This document shows, in pieces, positions 52,402 to 62,785 of a stretch of DNA of 64,000 nt. The stretch is from Ustilago trichophora. Its lineage: Eukaryota; Basidiomycota; Ustilaginomycetes; Ustilaginales; Ustilaginaceae. Position numbers and translations under genes: made by a program. The notes under the pieces were generated by a model. That model saw only the letters and a list, made by a program, of their open reading frames with translations, did not search any database and was not told where the DNA came from. The first letter of the stretch is position 1. Every line of letters begins with the position of its first letter. The stretch covers positions 682,001-746,000 of the forward strand of contig OOIN01000011.1 in assembly GCA_900323505.1 (NCBI GenBank), written 5' to 3'.

Positions 52402-53109
52402 TTAACCACGGGCAAAGGTCTTGAGGCTGTCAAGCGAGCCGTTCCAGGTGTCTTGGTCGCCAGGGTATGTTCCGGAATCAGCGTACTGCCAGAACGAGTA
52501 GTAAGTGAAGCCGGTAGGGATCTTGGGGCTCGAGACGCCGTAGTTGGCGACGACAAGGGGGTAGTCGGCGGCGAAAGCGCTAGAAGCGACGCACTGGTTC
52601 CACCATCCGGCATTGGTGTAGATCATTGGGTATCGACCGGTGGCCGATTTGTATGTATTGCCAAAGTCCTGAATCCAGCTGACAAGAGCGCTGCGGGAGA
52701 GGCCGTAGCAGGTCGAACTACCGCTGACAGACTCAAGATCAAGCATTCCTGGAAGTGTCCTGCCATCACTAGACCAGCCACCGCCGTTGGCCAAGAAGAA
52801 TTTGGCCTGTGCAGAGCCCGAGGAAGAGTCAGGGTGCGCGAAATGGTATGCTCCGCGGATGAGACCGGCGTTGGTAGCGCCGGTGTACTGCGACGAGAAG
52901 GAAGAAGACTTGAAAGTGGTACCCTCGGTGGCCTTGATGATGACGAACTTGGCTCCGTTTGCGACGGCAGAGGAGTAGTTGGGATTAGGCTGATAACCAC
53001 TGATATCAAAGCCTGGAGTCCCAGAGACTCTCTTGACGAGAGGAGCGGCCTGGATGCAAGAGGCGAGGGCGGCAAGAGAGCCGACAAGAGCAGTGGTGAA
53101 GAATTTCAT
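52402..53109 (-). CDS. Secreted GH25 muramidase (Chalaropsis-type lysozyme)
   Basis: 235 residues from the ATG at 53109 (MKFFTTALVG). A signal peptide (residues 1-21, ending SCIQA/AP) is followed by a Kex2-like KR at 26-27, so the mature protein should start near VSGTPGFDISGYQ. GH25 enzymes cleave the N-acetylmuramyl bond of peptidoglycan. Catalytic acids: Asp35 in GFDISGYQ, and Asp124 and Glu126 in MLDLES. Other landmarks: FVIIKATEGTTF, IRGAYHFAHPDSSSGSAQA, YPMIYTNAGWWNQC and YSFWQYADSGTYPGDQDTWN. The length matches single-domain fungal GH25. No wall-binding module. A fungus has no peptidoglycan, so the target is bacteria or some other outside cell. A GH25 of a plant-surface Moesziomyces has been reported to antagonise the oomycete Albugo, so an antagonism role is plausible here. 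Confidence 0.95.
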   Translation of the reverse strand: MKFFTTALVGSLAALASCIQAAPLVKRVSGTPGFDISGYQPNPNYSSAVANGAKFVIIKATEGTTFKSSSFSSQYTGATNAGLIRGAYHFAHPDSSSGSAQAKFFLANGGGWSSDGRTLPGMLDLESVSGSSTCYGLSRSALVSWIQDFGNTYKSATGRYPMIYTNAGWWNQCVASSAFAADYPLVVANYGVSSPKIPTGFTYYSFWQYADSGTYPGDQDTWNGSLDSLKTFARG

Positions 53110-54854
53110 GTTGATGAGCGGATTGTGTGGTTGGAGGTGTTGTCTGAGGTTCCGAGGTGGTAGGGGTGACAAAGAGCGGCGTACTTATAGATTCACACAA
53201 GAAGAGCTGGATCTCTCGAACGAGCTGTGCTTGGAAGAGCAGCCTCTTACACATGGTGTCTCAAGAGCCGTCCAGGCACGCAAGACCCTTTGGGTCTCAG
53301 GATCATCGTCGCTGTGCTGCTTTTTTGCCCTGCGAAACGTCTCACTTCTTCCTATTGATCCTCGTCGAGTGTCGAGAGACGGACATCGCTAGTAGCGGAA
53401 AGCAAGCAGCCGAGAAGCAAGCTCAAAAGTATACTAGCCGACCACCACCGTCTGTGTAAGCGAAACCAACTTCTCCTCTTTTCCGCCACCACCAAATTCA
53501 TCGTCGCCAACTCGATACAACAGCTCAAACCTTGCTTGTTCCCCCACGCAATGCTATTTGTGGCCTTCGCGACCACGTCCACGTTCAAAGCATGAGAGAA
53601 TACGGAGTGTGTTGATGTCATTGCTAGTCAACGTGATGATTTGCGCCACCCTGATATCGCGGAGGGTTGCACTAAATTGACAGTTCCTAGAGGTGGACTA
53701 GACTCGCTGCAACGTGCATCTCGGTTACAACCCACTCTTTTCTCACACATTGCGATTCACAGCACAACGCATTGAGAACAAGTACCACTCGGCGTGGACA
53801 AGAGCGTTGACATCGGCTGTGGCATGGAAGAGGCTATTCCGAAGGTCGGGTCGGCGTTTCTAGCACCACTACAATGCAGCGGCAAGTATCCCGGCGGACA
53901 GGACATGCCCTGCTCATCCGCACCATGGCCCGATTAGCCTTGCACTGTCTGAAGGAGAAAGCAGCGGCAAATCGGATCGAGCTTGAACTACGGAAGATCA
54001 CGATCCGCTCGCTTGTCCCCTACCTTTTTGTGTGCCCATCTTGAGACTTGGACTTAGCCGCGCTGCAATGTAATCTTTCCACACAATCACGCAGCGGAAG
54101 TCAAGTCTGCACTCTGATATCGTTGATGTCAGCCGCGGCTTGCAAAAAATTGAGAGATGGTGGGCATCTTGTCCAATGCTCATGAATGTGGGCGACCTCT
54201 GTGCGGGAACAACCGTGGACACTGAGATTCCGCCCACAAAATTTTCCGCGCAGTTGGATAGCCCGGCACATTTCCACACACAGTCTTGCTCCTTGACGTC
54301 GGATTTGCTCCACATTCTCTCACAGACTTCCTTTGACTATCTATGTTGTCCAACTATGAGCAACAACGTTGGCGAACAGCGGCCGTTGTCTAAGAGAGGA
54401 ACGTGTGAACATCTCGTACAAGCGAAAACGGGTCGTTCACTCGCTCGACTCGGCTGAGCAGCAATTTTGAGCTTTTTAGCTCGGTCTCGCTTAACCCTCC
54501 TTCAACCAAATGCTTCTCCGACTTCCGACACGAATTTCAGTTGCCGTTGGCTTCTCGAAAGGGTCGTGCACGCATCGGTCAACCTTGTACAACGTACCAC
54601 AAAGTGAAGCTGTCAACCACTGCAATATTGAGGACCGGTGTTTTGTGAGATTGCTGATAAGCGTGGATAGAAAGGCAAGACGAAAATACTGGTACAACGA
54701 GCCGGATTAGAAAGCGTGGATGCATTTTGACCTAGGCATGTGAGGAAGAGCAGGTCTTGGGGAACGAGACGGGGTAGAATGAGGACGGAAACGGGTGTCA
54801 AGTGGCCTATGAATTTTCGCTGAGAGACGAGAAACAGTCCATATCGGCATGCGA
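53110..54854. other. 1.7 kb intergenic region upstream of GH25
   Basis: Between GH25 (start at 53109) and the 3' end of the isomerase gene. No frame with a known domain; the longest (105-119 codons) look random. The first few hundred bases should be the GH25 promoter. Confidence 0.5.
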
Positions 54855-56168
54855 TCAGGCGGCTATCGGGGTTGCAACTGCACTCTCGCCGCCCTTGGCT
54901 TCAAGTGTTGGCAGGGACTGCGCTTGCAGCCGGAAGTTCGCACCTAGACTTCCGCCAGGGTGGTTGAACCTAAACATGCCTGAACCGAAACCCTTGGTAC
55001 GGGTAACAGAGAAAGCGAGAGCATCTCCCATTGCCAAAGCTACGGTGGTGCTGCTTGAGGGAGCAGGAACGTCATCCCAAGCTTCGTCGGTGGTTGGTCG
55101 TGGGACGCGGTTTCTCCTACGACTCGTGCGCTGCTTGCCGCAATGGCAAGGATCACTGGCTCTGCGAGCACCGATGGCTGTGTCGTTGATGGTAATAGCA
55201 GTTGGCTCGCTCATGCTTCGTCCACCGATAGCGGAGCTGCTGGCCTCGGCATTGCCGTCAGAGTCGGAGGATACAGCTTCCTCGGCTTCGTCGTTAAAGT
55301 CGTCCTCATCTTCCGAGTCCGAGTCAGGGTCGTCCTTGCCCGTAGCGCAGTCGATCCAGGCGTCGGAGGCCTTGACTAAAGCGCTGTCTTGCTTACCGAC
55401 GAGTGCGATTATGGGACATCTGCGAGCGTTGAGGTGAGGGATCAGGGCCAGAATCTCGGGAGACGACCCCGAGTGTGAGAGAGCAATAACCACATCACGA
55501 TGCGGTGTAAGCAGTCCGAGGTCACCATGCAACGCTTCTGTCGGGTGAAGGAACATTGATGGGGTGCCGAGAGAGAGAAAGGTAGCTGAGAGCTTTTTGG
55601 CGATGATACCGCTCTTTCCCACACCGGTAAGCACCACCTTTCCTCCACGTTCGCCCGTGGTGGCTCGCATGACGAGTCGAACCGCTTGACGGAAGCCATC
55701 CTGCTGCACCGAGTGTTTTGAGAGACGCTTTGCGGCCATGGCCAGCGCACGAGCCTCTCGCTCGACGATCTGTGTACCGAATGCCAAAGCCGAATCGAGT
55801 TCTTCCTCTACCCTTCGGTTCTCAGCCTCGATGGCGGCAGCCTCGCTGTCCTCTGTACTGCATTCTGGCTCGTCGTTGAGGCCACTGGCGATGTTGCTGA
55901 TTCGAGTAGCAGAAGCCTTATCGGAGGTGCGACCAGCATTGGCAAGGGAAAGCTTGTCGACGTCCGAGGAGAGATCGCTGACGGAAGTACAGGCGGATGT
56001 GGATGGCGAGTTTCTATGCGAGTCGAAGGCAAGCAGCGAAAGCTGCGATGTAGTTACCGAGCTGGACGCTGGACTCAGCATGGCGGAAGCGGACGGGCTT
56101 GCCCCTCCGCTTGATGGGCCGCTGAGCGGAGATCCTGAGCCAAAGTAGTCGGTTTTTGCTTGCAACAT
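54855..56168 (-). CDS. KpsF/KdsD-like SIS-domain sugar-phosphate isomerase, no CBS domains
   Basis: 437 residues from the ATG at 56168 (MLQAKTDYFGSG), the first ATG in the frame. An N-terminal Ser-rich region of about 130 residues is followed by a helix (RVEEELDSALAFGTQIVERE) and a SIS domain: VVLTGVGKSGIIAKKLSATF, MFLHPTEALHGDLG, VVIALSHSGSSPEILALIPH, CPIIALVGKQDSALVKASDA, then SSSTTVALAMGDALAFSV and FNHPGGSLG. These are the motifs of bacterial D-arabinose-5-phosphate isomerases, including the GKSG Lys and both catalytic-type His residues (HGD, HPGG). An acidic and basic insertion of about 120 residues (276-395) sits between the SIS core and the MGDALA block, and the usual C-terminal CBS pair is absent. 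Fungi do not make Kdo, so the physiological substrate is unknown. Confidence 0.9.
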   Translation of the reverse strand: MLQAKTDYFGSGSPLSGPSSGGASPSASAMLSPASSSVTTSQLSLLAFDSHRNSPSTSACTSVSDLSSDVDKLSLANAGRTSDKASATRISNIASGLNDEPECSTEDSEAAAIEAENRRVEEELDSALAFGTQIVEREARALAMAAKRLSKHSVQQDGFRQAVRLVMRATTGERGGKVVLTGVGKSGIIAKKLSATFLSLGTPSMFLHPTEALHGDLGLLTPHRDVVIALSHSGSSPEILALIPHLNARRCPIIALVGKQDSALVKASDAWIDCATGKDDPDSDSEDEDDFNDEAEEAVSSDSDGNAEASSSAIGGRSMSEPTAITINDTAIGARRASDPCHCGKQRTSRRRNRVPRPTTDEAWDDVPAPSSSTTVALAMGDALAFSVTRTKGFGSGMFRFNHPGGSLGANFRLQAQSLPTLEAKGGESAVATPIAA

Positions 56169-59100
56169 GGTTCCAGTGGTGAGGGTGTTACGCTTGGTAT
56201 TGCTATATGATGGTCTTTGGTCGAGGGGCTTGCTGATCGAACAGGGGACCAAGGCGTGGTGGAGCGTGTACGAGGGCTTCCTGAGCCTCGATTGTCTGGC
56301 TGAGCTGGCTGGGTGGCTGTTTCGTGTGCCAAACGCAAAACGAGCGGGTATTTGACGTGCGAAAAACAAACGCAACGACTTTCCTAGATGTAATTGATCG
56401 GAGATTCGAGGATCAATGACTGACAGAGCTGCTTGTAGCACCGAGTCCTGACTTTATGCGTCAGTGGTGCTGGACTCGGGAAGAGCTTTGAAGCTTGTGA
56501 AGAGCGATGGTGAGGCGGGTGTGATATCTACAGTCGAAGCGGACGTTGTGCGGCGGAGTCTCTGGATGATGGGGGATAAGGAAGGGATCGGATAGCGGCT
56601 GGAGATGGATATATGCAGTCGAATGGCAAGGAGCTCAGCTTCGGGATATGGCTCAGACACGATTATGACCTGAGGTCCACGGAACAAGAAAAAAATCCAA
56701 AGAAAAAGCAGATGGCACTCTGTTGTCCCGTTGTCGTTAGGCACGGCTGATAGGAGAGCAGAGGGTGGATTTGAGCTTAGCTGTGCTTTGCTGCTGTCTG
56801 ACGGAAGCGTTGCAGGATTCGTGTCAACAGTTTGGATCGACGCGGCTGGCTTGAGCACCCTTCTGGATAGCACCTCCTCATCTGATCTGTGCTCGATAAG
56901 AAGAGTTGCACAAACTACTGTGCTGAAATTCTTCCGAATGGGTCTCATCAAAGCGGTGTTGCACGGCTCTCCGTCTTGGCAATAATTTTTTTTTCTCTAT
57001 ACTTTGGTTTTCACAGGCAGCAGCGCTGCAGCCAATCTTGACAAGGGGCGGAAACTCCGCACTCTGAGTGTTTTCTTCTTGATTTTGTTGATCTTGGATT
57101 TCCTCCACTTTGGTCAGGTCGAGGCGGTACACCAGTCTATCGAGTTGATACGCGGCTCGACGCTATGAGGACTGCCCTCCTTACAAAAGCATGCTGCCCT
57201 GAATAGCTGCTAGACCCTGAATTCTCACCTAATCCTCGCCCAGGCAAAACTGCAGCTGTCAGTGTATAGCGTAGCATAACCTCGACGCACTTTGTTCCGC
57301 GGGCCAGCCCTATCAAGTGGGATCGAGCTCGGCGTTGGTCGTGTCAGTGCAACAGCACAGCCCTCTCCATCAACACAGCCTGGACGGAATGGACTTCATT
57401 CAATTGTTTTGCAACCTGTAAGTTAAGGCCTCTTTTGTTCGACGCCAGATCGCAAGTGTGCCTCAGCGACCATGTCACCCGGATCGTCTCTGCACCGAAT
57501 CGCTGGAGAAACCAATGATGGTTGGGCGGGCGCATCCCTCCAAGCAACCCCACAAACAAATTGGACCATCGCTTCCGTCGCTACAGCAACACAGTGCGCG
57601 ACCGCTTCAATCTACCTCTTGGAGCATCCGAGCTGGAACTCGACATCGACACTTGATACTGCCGGGCGGCGGCTCGAATGGTGTTGCAGCTCCTTTTTTC
57701 CTCATTTTACAAGGGTCAGTCAACAAACTCCGAAATGCCCTGGGGTCTCTCGATTACAGTACAGGATGACCAACATGGTCGCTGCTCCCGCGGACCTCGT
57801 AATGCCTTGAAGAAGGCATTCGCTTCTGCGTAATGTATCTCCTCGATACGTGCTTTGGACATGCGTTCATGAATCGATCAATTTGCCAGAAAGAGTCAAA
57901 TGCAGTGGAGAGAGAAGGACTGGCGAAAGCTGGAGCGCAAATGTCGCAATCACAATTTCGCACGTGCGGATTGCTGTACGGCAAGGAGTCTGCCGCATCA
58001 TCTCCCTGTCCACGTCGTTGGAAACAGAGTCAACTAGTGCAGCCTTGCTCTTATGAGACCACGCACACACACACATACTTTTGTCGGGGCTACAAGAGTC
58101 TTCTACGAGTGCTCAATGGCTTAGGTCGACGCAGTACAGGAGCAAACTTTTCCGTTCCGGGTTGGCACCGTTCGGAATTACCGCGTCGATCCCTAGGTCT
58201 TTCCTCCACTTGTGCTCGTTAGGACGCGTCGACGCCAGCAGGATCGACATGTGCCGCGACTTACTCTAATCGCGTAGCGTAGCAACAACCACTTTTTCTT
58301 TGCACGTCCGTCTCACACTGATCGGGTTATCGGTCGATTTCTAGGCCGATGGAAGCCTTCCTCTGACTAACAGTTTACTGTAGCTGACTTTGCTGCGTGT
58401 ATCATCAAATGCTATACGAACCACAGCTCTACAAAAAAGCCGCGGATTGTGTGCCCCCCATTTCTGCTGCCGCGATACAGAATCGTGCCCAAATGTCCCC
58501 GCTTCATAATACTTAAGCTCATATTGTATTCGACTCTAACATACTCCTTGGAAGAGCTCGAGATACAAATGGTCGATCATGGGAACCGGCCACGCCAGAG
58601 GCTCGAAGGTAATCAAGCATGTTGGTACATCTACAGCAGCGTCTCAAAATCCGCGTGCTTTTCGATTGATGACGCAGGGTTTCGTAGAATTAAAATTTCA
58701 TGCGCCAAACTGCTGGATCTCAGCTGTCATTTTGCGCTCTGTTGACTGGCCTACACTTCCGCACTACGCATCAGGCTTACCTGATCAAGACGTTGTCCGC
58801 AACCCCAAGATGCTCCCGTCCACCTGCATGGTCTCTTGGCCGCGGATAACCCGGTCATTCGTCTCGTCATTGAGCACCATTGCCTCACTCTCCCGTTTGC
58901 TGTCGACTCGCCAAGATTGCGGCATCCAACGTTGAAATTCTTCCAAAATGTCTCCTCGCACCACGCACGGCCACGCCCATCCGCGTTCCATGCCAAGCAC
59001 TCCCTTTTCCAATAGCCTGTCAAGCTGTCGAGAAAGGTGACGCTGCTGCCCGCAGCGGATGCTGCACTGCAGATACTGCAGATGCAATGCTGATTGTGTT

Positions 59101-59479
59101 CTTCGACTTCCACACTCCGGTCGGCTTCTGCATCCGCGGCTGTGAGTAAGCACAGAGGCGTAACCACGCTTTTCTCTGTCCATGCCGAAAATTTTACGTT
59201 TCCCGCTCGACTTATTCGCCGAGCGAAGCTTTGGTCGTCTTCGCTTCGCTTAGCGGCATCTTGATGCAGGGTAGCTTTCCACTCTGACGTAGCAGTCCGG
59301 GTCCCCTGGTGTACCTGAGCACAAAAGAACTTGCTGTGCAGCTCCGCTACGTGCCTACCTCAGACAAAAAGGGTATCTCTTGACAACCAGATTCCGCTGT
59401 TTCTCCCTGCACTACCATCTTCACCTTCAGCATTGCTGCTCGAGATCTTGCAGCTACCATATAGCTGGCCCTCACCAGC
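56169..59479. other. 3.3 kb divergent region between isomerase and MFS carrier
   Basis: Mostly without recognisable genes. Two doubtful items are described elsewhere: a minus-strand frame at 56454-56948, and an ATG-less Cys/Trp-rich minus frame near 58751-59360. A short CA run sits at about 58063-58074. The last few hundred bases before 59480 should be the promoter of the MFS gene. Confidence 0.5.
56454..56948 (-). CDS. Doubtful hypothetical ORF upstream of the isomerase gene
   Basis: 164 codons from an ATG at 56948. The first half looks like random or leader sequence. The second half, after a pyrimidine-rich stretch ending CTCAG at about 56670, reads VIIVSEPYPEAELLAIRLHI and on to LPESSTTDA with codon choice similar to genes here. 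It could be the last exon of an unrecognised small gene, or leader of the isomerase transcript (286 bases to its ATG). I recognise no family. Confidence 0.2.
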   Translation of the reverse strand: MRPIRKNFSTVVCATLLIEHRSDEEVLSRRVLKPAASIQTVDTNPATLPSDSSKAQLSSNPPSALLSAVPNDNGTTECHLLFLWIFFLFRGPQVIIVSEPYPEAELLAIRLHISISSRYPIPSLSPIIQRLRRTTSASTVDITPASPSLFTSFKALPESSTTDA

Positions 59480-61501
59480 ATGTCACATGATACACCATCT
59501 ACTGGTGCTGGCGCTGACCAAGCCGGCCGCACAACTAAAAGTCGTGTCCATGCACCTAAGCATGGATGGTTCCATGAAGTACAGAAACGAGTCATGGGAC
59601 AAACACCCAAAGGCACCTCTCAAGCCTCAAGACCTTCCAAGGTTGAGTCACATCCACCCAGACCCACTTCGGGCGAGCTTGACACCGAAGCCGAGACCAT
59701 CTTTCGCAGAACCGCGCGATATGGTGGAGATGATCCTCGTGACCCTCAAGACCGGGCATACGAGCCTGTTGGTCCATCAGAAGGGTCAGACAGCGACAGT
59801 TCGACGCGCGTGCCACCCTCTCCAACACATCCAGAAGGGTCCAAGTCAAAGCAAGGTACTCAGCGTCAGCAGCAGAATGACAACAGCGACAATCAGTCCG
59901 AGCAAGGTCGTCCGCGCGGCAATCCAGATGAGACCGAAGATCCTAACCAGGTCGACTGGGAAGGTCCGAACGATCCTGAAAACCCACAAAACTGGTCGCA
60001 GGCAAAGAAGTGGAGACTCACCCTTCTTGCCTCTTTCCTCACGGTCAACGTCACATTCGCATCTTCGGCTCCCTCGTCGGCCACGCAGCAATTGGCTCAG
60101 CAGTTCAGGATCGGTACTGTGACCGCCACGCTGATCACTTCGATCTTCCTTGCCGGGTATTGCCTGGGTCCGATCCTTTGGTCGACGACCTCAGAGCTCG
60201 TAGGCCGTAAAGTTGTGCTGAGCGTTTCCATGTTGATGTACACGCTGTTCATCCTTGGACAAGCGCTGGCACAGAATCCTGAAACGCTCTTCGTCACTCG
60301 ATTCATCAGCGGTACTTGTGCAGCCGCGCCTCTGACGATTTCTGGGGGTGTGATTGCTGATATGTGGGACCCTGTGGGTAGGGGCTTCGCCATGAGTCTC
60401 TTCTCGTGCGCTGTGTTCATTGGACCGGTGCTAGGACCGATTATCGGCGGCTTTGTGACACAAAGTTACCTTGGGTGGCGGTGGGTGTTCTGGGTCATGA
60501 TGATCTTTGCAGCGCTCTGTTGGGCGCTCATTGTGCTCTTCATGCCGGAGACCTTTGCGCCTGTTTTGCTTGTACGAAAGGCCAAACGACTCCGCAAGCT
60601 CGACCCTCAAGGTAACAAGGATCTTTACGCGCCTCACGAGAAGAGCGACTGGTCGATCGGCGGCATTGCGCACCGCACTCTGCTGAGGCCGTTCCAAATT
60701 CTGGCGCAGGAGCCTATCCTTGTGCTCATCACGATCTACCTTTCAGTTGTGTACGGCATCCTGTACGGACTGTTTGAGGCGGTACCCGTCATCTTTGAGA
60801 TGAAGCGAGGCTTCAACCTGGGCGAATCTGGGTTGATCTTTATCGCTGTCGGTCTGGGTACTACCATTGGTGGCATCATCAACGTGTTTGTCCAACTTCG
60901 ATACCGGCAGCTGGCACCATTCTGGCACAACACGCCACCACCCGAAGAAAGATTATGGGGTTCTCTCATTGCAGGTCCCATTCTTGTGTTGGGCGCTTTC
61001 TGGCTCGGATGGACGGGAGAGTATGTGGCGGTGCCTTGGTATGTGCCTGCATTGGCGCTGATTCCAGTGGGTATTAGCTTCACGCTGGTCTTTATCTCGT
61101 TGCTCAGCTACATTGTGGACTGCTACATGATGTACGCTGCATCAGCGCTAGCGGCCAACACGATTTTCCGATCGGCCATTGGTGCGGCGTTCCCGCTGTT
61201 CATGCGACAAGAGCTGGAAGGTCTGGGCGTCAACTGGGGCTTGTCGTTGTTTGGGTTCGTGGCTTTGGCATTGACGCCATTCCCGTACATCTTCTATATT
61301 TATGGAAGCAAGATCCGGGGATGGAGCAAGTTTGCGCCCGCTCTGGACCTCAAGGTGCGCGAAGAGCTGGAGAAGCAAGGCAAGCTTCCAGAAGACAGCC
61401 TCAACACGACAAGCGCTTTTGACCGCAACGGTCTCAGGCAGGCCAAGAAGGAAGCCGCAGCCAACAAGGATCCCGAAAAGCAGCAAGCGCAACACGATTG
61501 A
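59480..61501 (+). CDS. MFS transporter, DHA1 drug/polyamine type
   Basis: 673 residues from the ATG at 59480. A hydrophilic N-terminus of about 170 residues (Pro/Asp/Ser/Gln-rich, likely cytosolic) leads to DPENPQNWSQAKKW, the typical entry to fungal DHA1 carriers. Twelve helices follow, with YCLGPILWSTTSELVGRKVV (loop 2-3 GRK motif A), FVTRFISGTCAAAPLTISGG, IADMWDPVGRGFAMSLFSCA and the motif C-like FIGPVLGPIIGGFV that marks antiporters. A cytosolic loop is near LVRKAKRLRKLDPQGNKD and the C-terminal tail is Lys/Gln-rich. Closest known group is yeast Tpo1/Flr1-like H+ antiporters for polyamines and drugs; the substrate cannot be read from sequence. Location probably plasma membrane. Confidence 0.92.
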   Translation: MSHDTPSTGAGADQAGRTTKSRVHAPKHGWFHEVQKRVMGQTPKGTSQASRPSKVESHPPRPTSGELDTEAETIFRRTARYGGDDPRDPQDRAYEPVGPSEGSDSDSSTRVPPSPTHPEGSKSKQGTQRQQQNDNSDNQSEQGRPRGNPDETEDPNQVDWEGPNDPENPQNWSQAKKWRLTLLASFLTVNVTFASSAPSSATQQLAQQFRIGTVTATLITSIFLAGYCLGPILWSTTSELVGRKVVLSVSMLMYTLFILGQALAQNPETLFVTRFISGTCAAAPLTISGGVIADMWDPVGRGFAMSLFSCAVFIGPVLGPIIGGFVTQSYLGWRWVFWVMMIFAALCWALIVLFMPETFAPVLLVRKAKRLRKLDPQGNKDLYAPHEKSDWSIGGIAHRTLLRPFQILAQEPILVLITIYLSVVYGILYGLFEAVPVIFEMKRGFNLGESGLIFIAVGLGTTIGGIINVFVQLRYRQLAPFWHNTPPPEERLWGSLIAGPILVLGAFWLGWTGEYVAVPWYVPALALIPVGISFTLVFISLLSYIVDCYMMYAASALAANTIFRSAIGAAFPLFMRQELEGLGVNWGLSLFGFVALALTPFPYIFYIYGSKIRGWSKFAPALDLKVREELEKQGKLPEDSLNTTSAFDRNGLRQAKKEAAANKDPEKQQAQHD

Positions 61502-61691
61502 ACGACTGTCTGTTTTCAAAAGGGTTGTCACCTCTGCTCTGCCTCGTTCCAAAATTAGATCTCCTTTACTTCGTTGACATAACATGCTGTACCATAGACT
61601 TACATCTCGCATTGAAAGCAACTTTAATCTCACCAAGCATTAGAGGATGATCAGGGCTGAGCCTGCGCGGCGAAGGGCTTTGGAAAGCGGG

Positions 61692-61754
<63 letters not shown>

Positions 61755-62785
61755 GAGAAAATTTAGCTCACACGTCGACGCTTGGACCCTCGCTCGTCCC
61801 TCCACGCTTTCAGCTTTGAAGAGGTAGAAATCGAGTTCCGCGATCCGTGATTCGCAAAATGACACAGCTTCACTCATCTGGTCAGCATCTGCATCGACTG
61901 CAGCTCAAGCTCCCCCACCTTCTTCCATCTTCCTTCCTCCCTTCTCCTTTGTCCTGGCCTTTCTTATTTGCTCTCTTACGATTCGACTCTCGTCTAACAA
62001 ACCTGCGGCCTTGTTGCTCTCACTCCCTCGATACCATCCGACACCCCGCTGCGGCTTGGATTCAGAGCGTTGCAAGCTCATCTTCACCGTATTCTAGTTT
62101 GACAAGAAAGAAAGCAGCAAGCTTGCTACATCACTTCACCAGCTCCTAGTAGAGCGCTCGCCGCACTTTCGTATCAGACCTCTGAACGGCATCGAGTATT
62201 CGCTGCAGCGGTCGCCACAACTTGACATCGAGTCTTTGCGACTCGTTTCCATCGAAACACGCCTTACCTTGTGTCCCACCAAGCCTCGCTTCGGTTCATA
62301 TCGGCTCAGGCACTTCATCACAACGCACAGCATCCGCTCTGCTTTGCACTCTTCGTATCTAGCATCGACGTCTCATCACACTCGCGTCCTCGGCGTCTTC
62401 TCACGCTCGCTCTTGACAATCGACTCACGATCCTCTGATCCCACGGTATGCTCGTCAGACACGCCCGCCCTCTGCCATTGCAACGACTCCCGGATACCCG
62501 TCTTTCATAATCAATCTGTCTCAAAGCTGAACTTTCTACTAGTCGAGCGCTCGCATCCACCCGTCAGGCGCTACACACTCTCATCGGAACATCCGACCTT
62601 CCGTCCTGAGATCACATTTCGACTCACGCAGTCACCCGTATTCACACCGCTACCTGCTTTGGATCACACTATCGCATTTCGACAGCACTCGTCTACTAGC
62701 GCCCATCTCTTTGCTGCTGAGCGGATCAGACTCTAAGTCACAGAAATCGCTCAACTCGACTGGCAGAGGCTCAGCTATAGACAAC
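61502..62785. other. MFS 3' region and long leader/promoter of the right-edge gene
   Basis: 1.28 kb. An A61 run lies at 61692-61752. From about 61850 to 62780 the plus strand is C/T-rich with few G, fitting a long leader like those seen before KNR4. Open frames within (e.g. 166 codons at 62236) show no domain. Confidence 0.5.
61692..61752. repeat. A61 homopolymer
   Basis: Sixty-one consecutive A, preceded by AAAGCGGG and followed by TAGAGAAAATTTAGC, about 190 bases after the MFS stop. Length may be an assembly estimate. Confidence 0.85.

Noticed and set aside
62236..62736. 166-codon frame before the right-edge gene
   Set aside because: It sits in C/T-rich leader sequence, which is poor in stops by composition; no domain seen.
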